A DNA stretch of 64,000 bases, from positions 62,001 to 126,000 of the forward strand of contig JAJVIK010000006.1 in assembly GCA_022072055.1 (NCBI GenBank), in the 5' to 3' direction. The stretch is from a bacterium (GTDB lineage: Bacteria > Hinthialibacterota > Hinthialibacteria > OLB16). Position 1 is the stretch's first letter; every line of letters begins with the position of its first letter. The position numbers and the translations under genes were made by a program. Below are positions 33,184 to 42,132 of the stretch, one piece after another. The notes beneath the pieces were generated by a model. It was not told the origin of the DNA. It worked only from the letters and a program-made list of their open reading frames with translations, and ran no database searches.

Positions 33184-34755
33184 ATGACTTCTCGAATCCC
33201 GATCTTCCTCCTTTGCGCGCTGGCCGCCTGCGCCGTCGCCGTTTGCGCGCAAGCCGCCGATTGGCCGTTCTGGGGCTCAGGGCCCGGACGAAACATGTTC
33301 GCCGAGGTCAAGGGCCTTCCGCACTGGTTTGATCCCGGCGAGTACATCAAGGGCAGCGAGGATGTGGACCTGAACACCACGAAGAATGTCAAATGGGTGG
33401 TGCGACTGGGATCGCAGGCCTATGGAAACCCGACTGTGGCGGGCGGCAAGGTCTTTGCCGGCACCAACAACGAGGCCCCCAGCAACCCCAAGTATGTCGG
33501 GGACCGGGGCGTGGTGAAGTGTTTTGATGAAGCCACCGGCAAGTTCCTGTGGCAGCTGGTGATCCCCAAACTCGGCGCCGGAAAGGTGAGCGATTGGGAG
33601 TTTCTCGGGATCTGCTCCTCGCCCGCGGTCGTCGGCGACCGCGTGTACATCATGACCAACCGCTGCGAGGTGGTCTGCCTGGACGCCAATGGAATGGCGA
33701 ACGGCAACGACGGCCCCTTTTTGGAGGAGGCCGAATATGTCCAGGCTCCCCCCGCCGCGGGCGCGCCGCCCCCGCCCCCGATTGAAATCGGTCCGGATGA
33801 CGCCGACATCATCTGGCGCTTCGACATCCGTGAGGAACTGGGGGTCTTCCCACACAACATCACCAGCAGCTCGGTTCTGATCGTGGGCGACAGGGTCTAC
33901 GCCACGACCTCCAACGGCCAGGATTGGTCCCATGTCAACATCCCCTCCCCCTTCGCGCCCGCGCTGATCTGTCTGGACAGGCACACCGGGGAGCTCCTGG
34001 GCGAGGAGGCCTCGGGGATCAGCCAGAGGATGTTCCACTGCAACTGGTCTTCGCCGGCCTATGGCGAGGTGGATGGCAAGGGGATGGTGTTCTTCGGGGC
34101 GGGGGATGGGTTCTGCTACGCCTTCGACCCGGAGCCGGTGGATGGCCCCGACGGTTACAGGATCCTCAAGGAAATCTGGCGCTACGACTGCAACCCGCCC
34201 GAACACAAGCAGGATCCGAGCGGAAAACCCTACAAGTACCCCGACCCGAACGGCCCCTGCGAGATCATCGCCACCCCGGTGTTCCAAAAGAACCGGATTT
34301 ATGTGGCGGTCGGGCAGGATCCCGAGCACGGCGATGGGGTCGGCAACCTGAGTTGCATCAATGCCGCCGGGTCAGGCGACATCACCTCCACCGGGAAGGT
34401 CTGGAACTACAAGGACATCCGCCGGACCATGTCCACCTGTTCCATCGCCGATGGACTCCTGTTCATCTCGGATTACCCCGGTCATGTGCGCTGCCTTGAT
34501 CCGGAGACCGGGACGGAGCATTGGGTCCATGACACCAAGGCGCACATCTGGGGCTCTACCTTTGTCGCCGATGGGAAGGTCTATATCGGAAACGAGGATG
34601 GGATTCTGACCATCCTGGAGGCCGGGAAAGAGAAGAAGGTGATTGAGGAGATCGAGTTCCGCGCCCCGATCTATTCCACCCCGATTGTCGCAAATGGAGT
34701 TCTTTATGTGGGAACACAGACCCACCTTTACGCCATCCAGGAAAGCGGCAAGTAG
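33184..34755 (+). CDS. secreted PQQ-type beta-propeller protein (3)
   Basis: 523 codons from ATG 33184, where AAGGAAA precedes at a good distance and a signal peptide (SRIPIFLLCALAACAVAVCAQA) is exposed. DWPFWGSGPGRNMFAEVKGL starts the mature protein. Propeller strands: VKCFDEATGKFLWQLVI, VVCLDANGMANGNDGP, VRCLDPETGTEHWVHDTKAH. A proline-rich insert (PPAAGAPPPPP) near residue 200 is unusual. The gene ends 18 nt before the DUF3311/symporter pair and may feed substrate to it; this is inference from position only. Confidence 0.8.
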   Translation: MTSRIPIFLLCALAACAVAVCAQAADWPFWGSGPGRNMFAEVKGLPHWFDPGEYIKGSEDVDLNTTKNVKWVVRLGSQAYGNPTVAGGKVFAGTNNEAPSNPKYVGDRGVVKCFDEATGKFLWQLVIPKLGAGKVSDWEFLGICSSPAVVGDRVYIMTNRCEVVCLDANGMANGNDGPFLEEAEYVQAPPAAGAPPPPPIEIGPDDADIIWRFDIREELGVFPHNITSSSVLIVGDRVYATTSNGQDWSHVNIPSPFAPALICLDRHTGELLGEEASGISQRMFHCNWSSPAYGEVDGKGMVFFGAGDGFCYAFDPEPVDGPDGYRILKEIWRYDCNPPEHKQDPSGKPYKYPDPNGPCEIIATPVFQKNRIYVAVGQDPEHGDGVGNLSCINAAGSGDITSTGKVWNYKDIRRTMSTCSIADGLLFISDYPGHVRCLDPETGTEHWVHDTKAHIWGSTFVADGKVYIGNEDGILTILEAGKEKKVIEEIEFRAPIYSTPIVANGVLYVGTQTHLYAIQESGK

Positions 34756-34773
34756 GCGGCCAGGGCCAAGCGG

Positions 34774-35016
34774 GTGAAAGGCATCGGCCTGCTCGTCATC
34801 GTCGTCCTGATGGTGATTCTCCATCAGGACTTCTGGTTTTGGAGGAACAGCTCATTGGTGTTCGGATTCCTGCCCGTGGGACTGGCTTACCACGTGGCCT
34901 ACTCGATCCTGGCCTCCCTGGTGATGCTGGGACTGGTGAGGTTCGCCTGGCCAAAGGAACTTGAGGATCTCGAGGTTCACGCGGAGACGCGGGAGCCTGA
35001 AAACCCCCGCTCATGA
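34774..35016 (+). CDS. small DUF3311-like membrane protein
   Basis: 80 codons from a GTG. Two hydrophobic helices ([14 protein letters not shown] and [19 protein letters not shown]) are separated by a short loop with [15 protein letters not shown], the usual DUF3311 pattern, and followed by an acidic tail. It overlaps the symporter start by 4 nt (ATGA). DUF3311 proteins commonly pair with sodium:solute symporters and may be accessory subunits. Confidence 0.8.
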   Translation: MKGIGLLVIVVLMVILHQDFWFWRNSSLVFGFLPVGLAYHVAYSILASLVMLGLVRFAWPKELEDLEVHAETREPENPRS

Positions 35017-36644
35017 TCCCCGCCATCGTTGTTTTCTGTTACCTGGCGGTTGTCCTCTACATCGGCATCTTCGCCTTCCGGAAAGGGTCCGGGACGGGGG
35101 AGGACTACTTCCTGGCGAGCCGCTCGCTCGGTCCGTATGTGTTTCTCCTCTCGCTCTTCGGGACCAACATGACCGCCTTCGCGATCCTGGGGAGCTCGGG
35201 CCTGGCCTACCAGCGTGGAATCGGAGTCTACGGCCTGATGGCCTCCTCCTCGGGATTTGTGATTCCCCTCACCATCTATCTGATCGGAACCCGCCTGTGG
35301 GCCCTCGGGAAGCGTCACGGTCACATGACCCAGGTCCAGTTCCTGCGGGACCGCTGGGAGTGCTCAGGCATCGGAACCTTCATCTTCGCGCTCACCGCGG
35401 CGATGCTCGTCCCGTACATCATCATCGGGGTGATGGGCGGCGGCGCGACGCTGGAGGCCCTCAGCCATGTGTTCGACTCCGAGGGCAAGCCGGTCATGGA
35501 GACCATCGTGGTGAATGGTCAGACCATCGAACAACAGAAACACTGGGTGAGCTACGAGTTCGGCGGGGCGATCGTGGCCGTGGTGGTGATGAGCTATGTG
35601 TTCTTCGGCGGCATGCGCGGAACCGCCTGGGTCAACGCCTTCCAGACCACCATGTTTCTGTGTTTCGGGAGCCTCGCCTTTTACCTCATTGGGCGCAGCG
35701 TGGGGGGCTTCGATCTGGTGATGGAGCGACTCGGCATGGACCCCAAAACCTCCGCGCTGCTCACCCGCCAGCGAATCCCGCAAGCGGAGTTCTTCAGTTA
35801 CATGTTCATCCCGCTCTCCTCGATCATGTTCCCGCACATCGCGATCATGTGCATGACCGCGAGGAAGGTCACCTCCTTCAAGAAGACAATCGTCTTCTAT
35901 CCGATTTGCATCCTGCTCATCTGGCTTCCGAGCGTGTACCTCGGAGTGGTGGCGGCGGACAAGTTTCCCGGACTCAAGATGGGCGAGTCGGATGATGTGA
36001 TCCTGCGGATGCTGACCTCCTACACCGAGGTCTGGGTGGCGGGGGTGCTGGGGGCCGCGATCATGGCCTGCGTGATGGCCTCCGACAGCCAGATTCTGGC
36101 CCTCTGCACCATGTTCACCGAGGATGTCTTCGCCTATTACGGCCACAAGGAGCGCTTTGGTGAAAAGGCCCAGGTATGGACCGGGCGCGCCTTTGTGGTG
36201 ATTGTGACCGTGTTCGCCTATCTCACGGCCGTGGAGCTCAAGGACAAGGCCGGGATCTTCGAGCTCGCCATCCGCTTCGCCTTTTCAGGTTTCGCCTCGC
36301 TGGCCCCGATCATGCTCGCGGCGCTCTTTTGGAAGCGAAGCACCAAGTGGGGCGCGCTCGCCTCCGCGCTGTGGGTGGCCGTGGCGGTTCTGGGGATCTG
36401 GTATCTCCACAACCTGACCGCGGGAATGGCTCCGAAACCGGGGCAGCCGCCGGTTCGGATCTTCCCCGCCCTCGGAGACCTGTTCCTCCGGACCACCGGG
36501 AATGTGACCGTTTATGGAGCCCTCCCGGTCATGCCGATGTGCATCATTTCGGGGGTGCTCATGTGGGTAGTGTCGCTGATGACCAGTCCGCCAAGCCAGG
36601 CGACCCTGGACAAGTATTTTTCGCGGGTTCAGAGTGTGAGGTGA
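35013..36644 (+). CDS. sodium:solute symporter (SSS family)
   Basis: 543 codons with about thirteen hydrophobic segments. [22 protein letters not shown] and [25 protein letters not shown] (shown by the motif FLASRSL) are the start of the LeuT-like core; [20 protein letters not shown] is the SSS signature region near the sodium site. The family couples sodium entry to uptake of sugars, carboxylates or vitamins. Overlap with the small DUF3311 gene points to a two-subunit carrier. Substrate unknown, possibly a product of the secreted enzymes upstream. Confidence 0.92.
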   Translation: MIPAIVVFCYLAVVLYIGIFAFRKGSGTGEDYFLASRSLGPYVFLLSLFGTNMTAFAILGSSGLAYQRGIGVYGLMASSSGFVIPLTIYLIGTRLWALGKRHGHMTQVQFLRDRWECSGIGTFIFALTAAMLVPYIIIGVMGGGATLEALSHVFDSEGKPVMETIVVNGQTIEQQKHWVSYEFGGAIVAVVVMSYVFFGGMRGTAWVNAFQTTMFLCFGSLAFYLIGRSVGGFDLVMERLGMDPKTSALLTRQRIPQAEFFSYMFIPLSSIMFPHIAIMCMTARKVTSFKKTIVFYPICILLIWLPSVYLGVVAADKFPGLKMGESDDVILRMLTSYTEVWVAGVLGAAIMACVMASDSQILALCTMFTEDVFAYYGHKERFGEKAQVWTGRAFVVIVTVFAYLTAVELKDKAGIFELAIRFAFSGFASLAPIMLAALFWKRSTKWGALASALWVAVAVLGIWYLHNLTAGMAPKPGQPPVRIFPALGDLFLRTTGNVTVYGALPVMPMCIISGVLMWVVSLMTSPPSQATLDKYFSRVQSVR

Positions 36645-36690
36645 AAGAGCTCCTTTTTGATGTCATGACGCCGATCGGGATACCGCGGAT

Positions 36691-36909
36691 ATGGAACGGA
36701 TAAAGGTCATCCATGACACAGTGGGAGGGACACTTACCGTGTGGTTTGGAAACCCCGCGGATGAGTTCGTATGCGAGGAAACCAACGAAGAGGTTGTCTT
36801 GATGAAAGACCGAAGTGGAAGAACCATAGGTCTGGAAATCCTGCACTACAAACCGGTGAATCCAGAAGGTGAATTGGCGGTGGAAGCCGTGGTTCGAGTT
36901 GGTTCTTAG
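36691..36909 (+). CDS. DUF2283 domain protein, orphan antitoxin-like
   Basis: 72 codons. IKVIHDTVGGTLTVWFGN, EEVVLMKDRSGRTIGLEIL and the following HYKPVN match DUF2283, a small beta-rich family often found beside a DUF4258 toxin-like gene. No DUF4258 gene is present within 50 nt on either side, so the gene looks solitary. It lies between the symporter and the PaaK-like gene, on the same strand. Confidence 0.75.
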   Translation: MERIKVIHDTVGGTLTVWFGNPADEFVCEETNEEVVLMKDRSGRTIGLEILHYKPVNPEGELAVEAVVRVGS

Positions 36910-36932
36910 TCCGCCGATCCGAGTAAGAGACG

Positions 36933-38000
36933 ATGAATACCCCACGAACACAAGCCAAGACCGGTGTCGACGAGCATGTCCGCGAAATCGTCAATTGGCA
37001 TTTCTCCCCCGAAACCGGCTGCCCCTTCTGGCTCGAATGGGCCGCCAAGGCGGGATGGAGTCCGGCGGAGGAGGTCCACGCCTTCGAGGACCTGATGAAA
37101 TTTCCGCACTTCGAGGATGAACACCTCCGGGATGAACCGCCCCATCGCTGGGTTCCGAAAGCCTACTCCGGGAAGCCCTACAAGATCTTCGAGACCGGCG
37201 GAACCACCGGCATGCCCAAGCAACGGGTGAGCTGGGAAGACCATCTCATCGATTACAGCGAGTTCTCAAAAACGCTCGACGACAAGTCCTTCCCCCCCGG
37301 CTCGGACTGGCTGATGCTCGGTCCGACCGGACCTCGCAGGCTCCGCCTCGCCATCGAGCATCTGGCGAACGCGCGCGGCGGCTCCTGCTATCATGTCGAT
37401 CTCGACCCGCGCTGGGTCAAGAAGCTGCTGGATGAGGGTCATTACGAGGCCGCCAACAGATACAAGGACCATGTCATCGACCAAGGGGTGACCATCCTGC
37501 GGAACCGCAAGGTCACCTGCATGTTCACCACCCCCAAGCTCCTGGAGGCCCTCGGGGAGCGTCTCTCGGTCCCCGAGGCCGGGATTCGTGGGGTGTTCTG
37601 CGGCGGGACGTCGATGACCTCCCAGGTCGTGCGTTTCCTGGTTGAAGAAGTCTTGGAGGGAGAGGCCCAGTTCGTCCCGACTTACGGCAACACCCTGATG
37701 GGGCTGGCGTGCTGCAAGCCGGTCTCCGCCGAGGATGGCTTCGCGCTGACTTACTACGCTCCCCAGCCGCGCGCGGTGCTGCGCGTGGTGGACCCGAAGG
37801 CGACCGAAAGGACCGTGGGTTACGGCGAATGGGGGCGGGTGGAGCTCACCACGATGACCCAGGAATTCTTCATGCCGCGCTTTCTGGAGCGGGACGAGGC
37901 CATCCGCCGCGAGCCGATTGAGCGCTTCCCCTGGGATGGAGTCGGCGAAGTGCGCCCCTTCGGGAGCAGCGAGAAAAAGATTGTGGAGGGGGTGTACTAA
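36933..38000 (+). CDS. PaaK-like adenylate-forming (ANL superfamily) protein
   Basis: 355 codons. ETGGTTGMPKQRVSW is the phosphate-binding loop of adenylate-forming enzymes, and VFCGGTSMTSQVVRFLVEE with PTYGNTLMGLA resembles the adenine-binding region of phenylacetate-CoA ligase relatives. The protein is short: the family usually has about 430 residues, and most of the mobile C-terminal domain with its catalytic lysine appears absent. It may therefore be a truncated or specialised acyl-adenylating enzyme. Downstream is a hairpin and the convergent peroxidase gene. Confidence 0.7.
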   Translation: MNTPRTQAKTGVDEHVREIVNWHFSPETGCPFWLEWAAKAGWSPAEEVHAFEDLMKFPHFEDEHLRDEPPHRWVPKAYSGKPYKIFETGGTTGMPKQRVSWEDHLIDYSEFSKTLDDKSFPPGSDWLMLGPTGPRRLRLAIEHLANARGGSCYHVDLDPRWVKKLLDEGHYEAANRYKDHVIDQGVTILRNRKVTCMFTTPKLLEALGERLSVPEAGIRGVFCGGTSMTSQVVRFLVEEVLEGEAQFVPTYGNTLMGLACCKPVSAEDGFALTYYAPQPRAVLRVVDPKATERTVGYGEWGRVELTTMTQEFFMPRFLERDEAIRREPIERFPWDGVGEVRPFGSSEKKIVEGVY

Positions 38001-38006
38001 ACGAGA

Positions 38007-38025
38007 GGGCGAGGCGGCCTCGCCC
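38007..38025. terminator. hairpin between convergent genes
   Basis: GGGCGAGG (38007-38014) and CCTCGCCC (38018-38025) pair perfectly around a 3-nt loop in the 39-nt gap between the convergent PaaK-like and peroxidase genes. No T tract follows, so it would act as a weak bidirectional or Rho-assisted terminator. Confidence 0.5.
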
Positions 38026-38039
38026 CCTCGCTTAATCCC

Positions 38040-38603
38040 TCACTCCCCCAGCGCCTTCTCAATCGCCGCGATCAGCTTGGGGTCCTCGGGCTTGGTCTTC
38101 GGCTCGAACTTGGCGACCACCTTGCCCTTCTTGTCGATCAGGTATTTCTGGAAATTCCACTGGATCTCCCCCGCGAACTCGCCATTGGTGGCCGGATCGG
38201 TAAGGAATTTATAGAGGTCGCACATGTCCTCGCCCTTGACCGAGACCTTCGAGAACATATCGAAAGTGACCTTGTATTTGGTCGAGCAGAACTCGCGGAT
38301 CTCGGCCTCGGTTCCCGGCTCCTGCGCGCCGAAGTTGTTGGCCGGGAAGGCCAGAATCTTGAATCCCTTGTCCTTGTAGGTCTCGTGGAGTTTTTGGAGA
38401 CCCTCGTACTGCGGCGTGAGACCGCACTTCGAGGCCACATTCACCAGCAGAAGCACACTCCCCTGGTAATCCGCGAGAAAGACCTCTTCGCCGAGGATGT
38501 TCTTCATCTTGAAGTTGAGCACCGGGCTGACCTCCTTCGCCGCCATCGCGGCCACCGTGAGGACGAATACCGACAACAAGCCGAGGGCGATTCGACGGAC
38601 CAT
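38040..38603 (-). CDS. exported glutathione-peroxidase-family protein
   Basis: 187 codons from ATG 38603, with GGAGGT 7 nt upstream and a signal peptide (RRIALGLLSVFVLTVAAMAA). The peroxidatic residue is Cys60 (ASKCGLTPQY), encoded by TGC rather than a selenocysteine TGA; Gln94 (NNFGAQEPG) and Trp149-Asn150 (QWNF) complete the catalytic tetrad. Cys106 could be the resolving cysteine, so thioredoxin-type reductants are likely. Export to the periplasm is less usual than the cytoplasmic form. Monocistronic by orientation. Confidence 0.93.
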   Translation of the reverse strand: MVRRIALGLLSVFVLTVAAMAAKEVSPVLNFKMKNILGEEVFLADYQGSVLLLVNVASKCGLTPQYEGLQKLHETYKDKGFKILAFPANNFGAQEPGTEAEIREFCSTKYKVTFDMFSKVSVKGEDMCDLYKFLTDPATNGEFAGEIQWNFQKYLIDKKGKVVAKFEPKTKPEDPKLIAAIEKALGE

Positions 38604-38762
38604 TTTCTTCACCTCCACACCCAGATTGATTCCGCGTTCGGTTGAACTTGAGTATTCCATGGAATGGGACATTCCGCAATGAGTGGGGCCGCGATCCTCG
38701 CCCGGCCGGGCGGAGGCATCGCGAGGAATTTCCTCTCGATTCCAAGGGGGTATGGTGCCAAG

Positions 38763-41276
38763 ATGGAACACCCGGAGACGATGATGACGCCCCCGCCGAT
38801 GTGTTCCTCTTGGCTCCCCCCCCGCGCGCGCTTGCTTCTCCTTTTCCCCTTACTCCTCGGCCAATTCTCAATCGCCGCCGGGGAGCCGGTCACTCTCCAG
38901 TTCTGGGCGGTTACCGGGGTGTACCAGGAGCTCGAGATGTACAAGCTCCTCGCGGCCGACTTCGAGATGCAAACAGGCATCCGCGTGCGGGTGACTCCCC
39001 TCGGGTGGGGCAACTTCGCCACCAAATACCTCACCGCGATGGCTGCCGGGGTTCCGCCCGATGTGGGGGTCACCAACCTGGGCGGGCCGGTGGAGTATGG
39101 GCGCGTGGGTGGAGTGCTCGATCTTCGGGAATCGTTTCCCGATGAAATCGCGGAGTTCGAGTCCGGGTTCTTTCCCAAGCTGCTGCCGGGATTCACATTC
39201 CGGGGGAAACTGTTCGGTCTGCCCGCCTCGCTCACCACGATGGCGGTCTTCTATCGCACGGACACCTTCGCGCGCCTCGGCATCAAGCCCCCCGAGACCT
39301 GGTCGGAGTTCTCGGAGGCGATCCGCGCCCTCGAAGCCGCCGGGTACCACTATGGCTTCGGGTGGCCGCGTGGCGATGCCTGGGCCTTGAACCTCTACTC
39401 GATGCCCTTTGGGGTCCCCTATCTCGGGTATAATCCGGATCGCGAGGCGAAGGTCTTCTGGGATAACCCGGTGTTCCAAGAAGCCCTCTTCCAGGGCCTT
39501 TCCTGGTGGAGCCTGCATGACCTTGGCGACAAGACCCTCCAAGGGGCCCGTCAGATCGCCCTTTTCAAATTGGATGATCCGAAGACCGCCATCCCGCTCC
39601 TGATCGACCTCTCCTTCATCTACAACGCGATCCCCATTTCCGCGCCGGAGATCAACGGCAAGTGGGACATCCTCCCCTGGCCCAAGGCCGACCACGGAGA
39701 AGCGTTCAACATTGTCGGAGGAACCGCCTATGTCATCTTCCGCGAGTCTGAGCGTCCCAGGGAGGCGTTCCAGTGGCTCCGTTTCCTGAACTCGGTGGAG
39801 GCGCAGCGGTTCATGATTCTCCACAGCCTTTCGCGCGGCGAGGACTCCACCTTCGTGGTCTCACCGATCCGGGCGCTCTGGGAACCCGAGGCGGAGGAGT
39901 TTTGGAAGTGTCCCGAAATGGCCGCCAGCGCCCGGATCAAGGAGGTCATGGCTCAGGTTGTCGACTCCTTCGCCCTGCTTGAGCCGGTTCTCGGAGGCTC
40001 CGAGGTTGGCCGCCTCCTGGATGCCTCGCTGGACCGTCTCGTGGCCTCCGCGATGCGAGCCTTGAACCGAAGCGCCAACCGGGCCGGCATGAGCCGGTGG
40101 GAGTTCATCCAATCCATCGCGCGGGGCGAGCGCGAGCAAGAGGCGCGCGACGTGGAGTCCGCCCTTCGCGAGGCCATCCGGTCCGAAGCCCAGGCGGTGA
40201 CCGGTCCCGCGAACTCCATCCTCGAAAGGGAAGCCCGGGCCTATGACCGCAACTATGGCGACATCCTGGATCGTTTGGATGAGCTCGACGCCAGTTGGGA
40301 TGTCCTCTCGGTCCTCGAGGTCCTGGTCGCGGGACTCCTGGCGATTCTCACTGCGGTCGTGTTGCTTGTCCCGGCGTGCCGGAGAAACCTGGTGTCGTAT
40401 CTGTTTATCGCCCCGCCGGTGGTTTGCGTGCTCCTGTTCGTGGTGGTCCCAGCGACCGCGGCTCTGTATCTCTCCTTGACCGAGTATATGCCGGTGCTCC
40501 CGCTCGCCACCGCGCGCTGGGTGGGACCCGAGCATTACCGTTCGATCCTATCCGGCGAGCTCTTTTTCGCTTCTCTATTCCGCACTGTTCTATACGCCCT
40601 GGGGATGCTCCCGGCCCAGATCGCCATCGCCTTGGCGCTTGCCGTCCTGCTCAACAACCCGGTCTCGGGGCAACGCTGGTGGCGCTTTGTTTACTTCTCG
40701 CCGATGGTCTCCAGCGTGGTGTCGGTGTCCCTGATCTTTGTCGCGCTCTATCAGGGGGCGCATTACGGTTGGGCCAACGCCCTACTGCTTAAGCTCGGCT
40801 ATATCCGGGACATCGTGGTCTTTCTGGACAACGAGAAAACCTTCCTCGGCTGTGTGATTGTGCTCGCCATCTGGCATGGGCTCTCCTTCAACATCATCGT
40901 GTTTCTGGCCGGCCTGCAGCAGATTCCTTTCACCCTTTACGAAGCGGCGGAGGTGGATGGCGCGGGCTGGTTCCGGCGGTTCCTGCATATCACGCTCCCG
41001 GGTCTCCGTCCGCAGATGGTCTTCCTGGTCGTGGTCGGATGCATCTGGGCCTTTCAGGTCTTTGAGCCGATCTACATGCTCGGCGGCGGCGCGGGCGAGG
41101 CCGGAACCAAGTTTGGGCCCAATGATGCCGGTCAGGCCCTCGTGCCGCTCATCTATCAGACCGGCTTTGAGGACTTCCGGATGGGACAGGCCGCCGCCTA
41201 CGCCTATCTCCTGTTCGCCATCCTCTTTGTCCTCACCCTGCTCCAGGTCAGGACCCTCCGTAGGGCGGGGGTTTGA
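38763..41276 (+). CDS. fused ABC sugar-binding protein and MalF-type permease
   Basis: 837 codons from ATG 38763, after which a signal-like helix (RLLLLFPLLLGQFSIAAG) appears; an upstream ATG at 38664 gives an implausible N-terminus. Residues about 40-450 are a type 1 extracellular solute-binding protein (TLQFWAVTGVYQELEMYKLL; GVPPDVGVTNLGGPVEYG). A charged helical linker (450-540) follows, then membrane helices from about 555 onward with the permease EAA loop (AAEVDGAGWFRRFLHITLP). Normally these are separate MalE and MalF proteins. The second permease follows 3 nt later; no ATPase gene is nearby, so a shared ATPase elsewhere is expected. Confidence 0.88.
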   Translation: MEHPETMMTPPPMCSSWLPPRARLLLLFPLLLGQFSIAAGEPVTLQFWAVTGVYQELEMYKLLAADFEMQTGIRVRVTPLGWGNFATKYLTAMAAGVPPDVGVTNLGGPVEYGRVGGVLDLRESFPDEIAEFESGFFPKLLPGFTFRGKLFGLPASLTTMAVFYRTDTFARLGIKPPETWSEFSEAIRALEAAGYHYGFGWPRGDAWALNLYSMPFGVPYLGYNPDREAKVFWDNPVFQEALFQGLSWWSLHDLGDKTLQGARQIALFKLDDPKTAIPLLIDLSFIYNAIPISAPEINGKWDILPWPKADHGEAFNIVGGTAYVIFRESERPREAFQWLRFLNSVEAQRFMILHSLSRGEDSTFVVSPIRALWEPEAEEFWKCPEMAASARIKEVMAQVVDSFALLEPVLGGSEVGRLLDASLDRLVASAMRALNRSANRAGMSRWEFIQSIARGEREQEARDVESALREAIRSEAQAVTGPANSILEREARAYDRNYGDILDRLDELDASWDVLSVLEVLVAGLLAILTAVVLLVPACRRNLVSYLFIAPPVVCVLLFVVVPATAALYLSLTEYMPVLPLATARWVGPEHYRSILSGELFFASLFRTVLYALGMLPAQIAIALALAVLLNNPVSGQRWWRFVYFSPMVSSVVSVSLIFVALYQGAHYGWANALLLKLGYIRDIVVFLDNEKTFLGCVIVLAIWHGLSFNIIVFLAGLQQIPFTLYEAAEVDGAGWFRRFLHITLPGLRPQMVFLVVVGCIWAFQVFEPIYMLGGGAGEAGTKFGPNDAGQALVPLIYQTGFEDFRMGQAAAYAYLLFAILFVLTLLQVRTLRRAGV

Positions 41277-41279
41277 ATC

Positions 41280-42101
41280 ATGCGAACCACGCGCCAAACC
41301 TTCACCGTATACTTCCTTCTCACCGTCTTCGGAATCGTCTTGATCCTGCCCTTTTACTACATGGTGATCACCTCCTTCAAATCCACGACCGAGGTGACCC
41401 GCATCCCCATCTCGCTCTTTCTGATGGAACCCGAACTGACATCCTATCGCGTCCTTTTGTCCGAGTCGCTGTTCCCGCGCGCCGCCTGGAACAGCTTCCT
41501 GATCGCCTCCGCGCTCACCCTGGGCAACATGTTCCTCTGCCCGCTCGCGGGGTACGCCTTCGCCAAACACCGCTTCCCCGGGCGCGACGCGATCTTCATC
41601 GCGCTTCTCGCCACCATGATGATCCCAGGAAGCGTCCTCTTGGTCCCCGGCTTCCTCCTGTTCCGCGATTTCGGCTGGCTCAACACTTGGCTCCCCCTCA
41701 TCATCCCCGGCCTGGTCGGTGTTTTCGGCGTATTCCTTTCCCGCCAGTTCATCTCCGAGATTCCCACCGACCTGATTGACGCCGCCCGGATCGATGGCTG
41801 CTCGGAATTGGCCATCTACCGGAATGTGATCCTCCCTCTCTCGAAATCCCTCCTCGCCACTTTGGCCATCTTCACCTTCCTGTCGGCCTGGAACAGCTTT
41901 ATCTCCCCGCTCATCTTCCTGTTGGACGAGGAGAAGTTTACCCTTCCGCTGTTCATCTCCCTGCTCCAAGGGCGCTTTCGAGGGAAGGAAAATGTCCAGA
42001 TGGCGGGCGCGGTGCTTTCCATCTTGCCCGTCCTGATCGTTTTCTTCTTCTTTCAGCGCCAGATTGTGCGGAGCCTGGCCGGGACCGGGCTGAAGGAGTA
42101 G
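41280..42101 (+). CDS. ABC sugar permease, MalG-type
   Basis: 273 codons with six hydrophobic segments. FTVYFLLTVFGIVLILPFYY is the first helix; the EAA loop, which docks the ATPase, reads DAARIDGCSELAIYRNVILP. PLAGYAFAKHRFPGRD is another conserved MalG stretch. It starts 3 nt after the fused binding-protein/permease gene and is its partner subunit. GH130 and enolase-type genes follow, suggesting that an oligosaccharide such as a mannoside is imported. Confidence 0.92.
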   Translation: MRTTRQTFTVYFLLTVFGIVLILPFYYMVITSFKSTTEVTRIPISLFLMEPELTSYRVLLSESLFPRAAWNSFLIASALTLGNMFLCPLAGYAFAKHRFPGRDAIFIALLATMMIPGSVLLVPGFLLFRDFGWLNTWLPLIIPGLVGVFGVFLSRQFISEIPTDLIDAARIDGCSELAIYRNVILPLSKSLLATLAIFTFLSAWNSFISPLIFLLDEEKFTLPLFISLLQGRFRGKENVQMAGAVLSILPVLIVFFFFQRQIVRSLAGTGLKE

Positions 42102-42132
42102 GGCGCTGGGAAAAGGACGGAAACCCGCATCC

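Noticed and set aside
38400-38440. Possible selenocysteine in the glutathione peroxidase
   Set aside because: The catalytic codon reads TGC (cysteine), so no selenocysteine insertion is needed.
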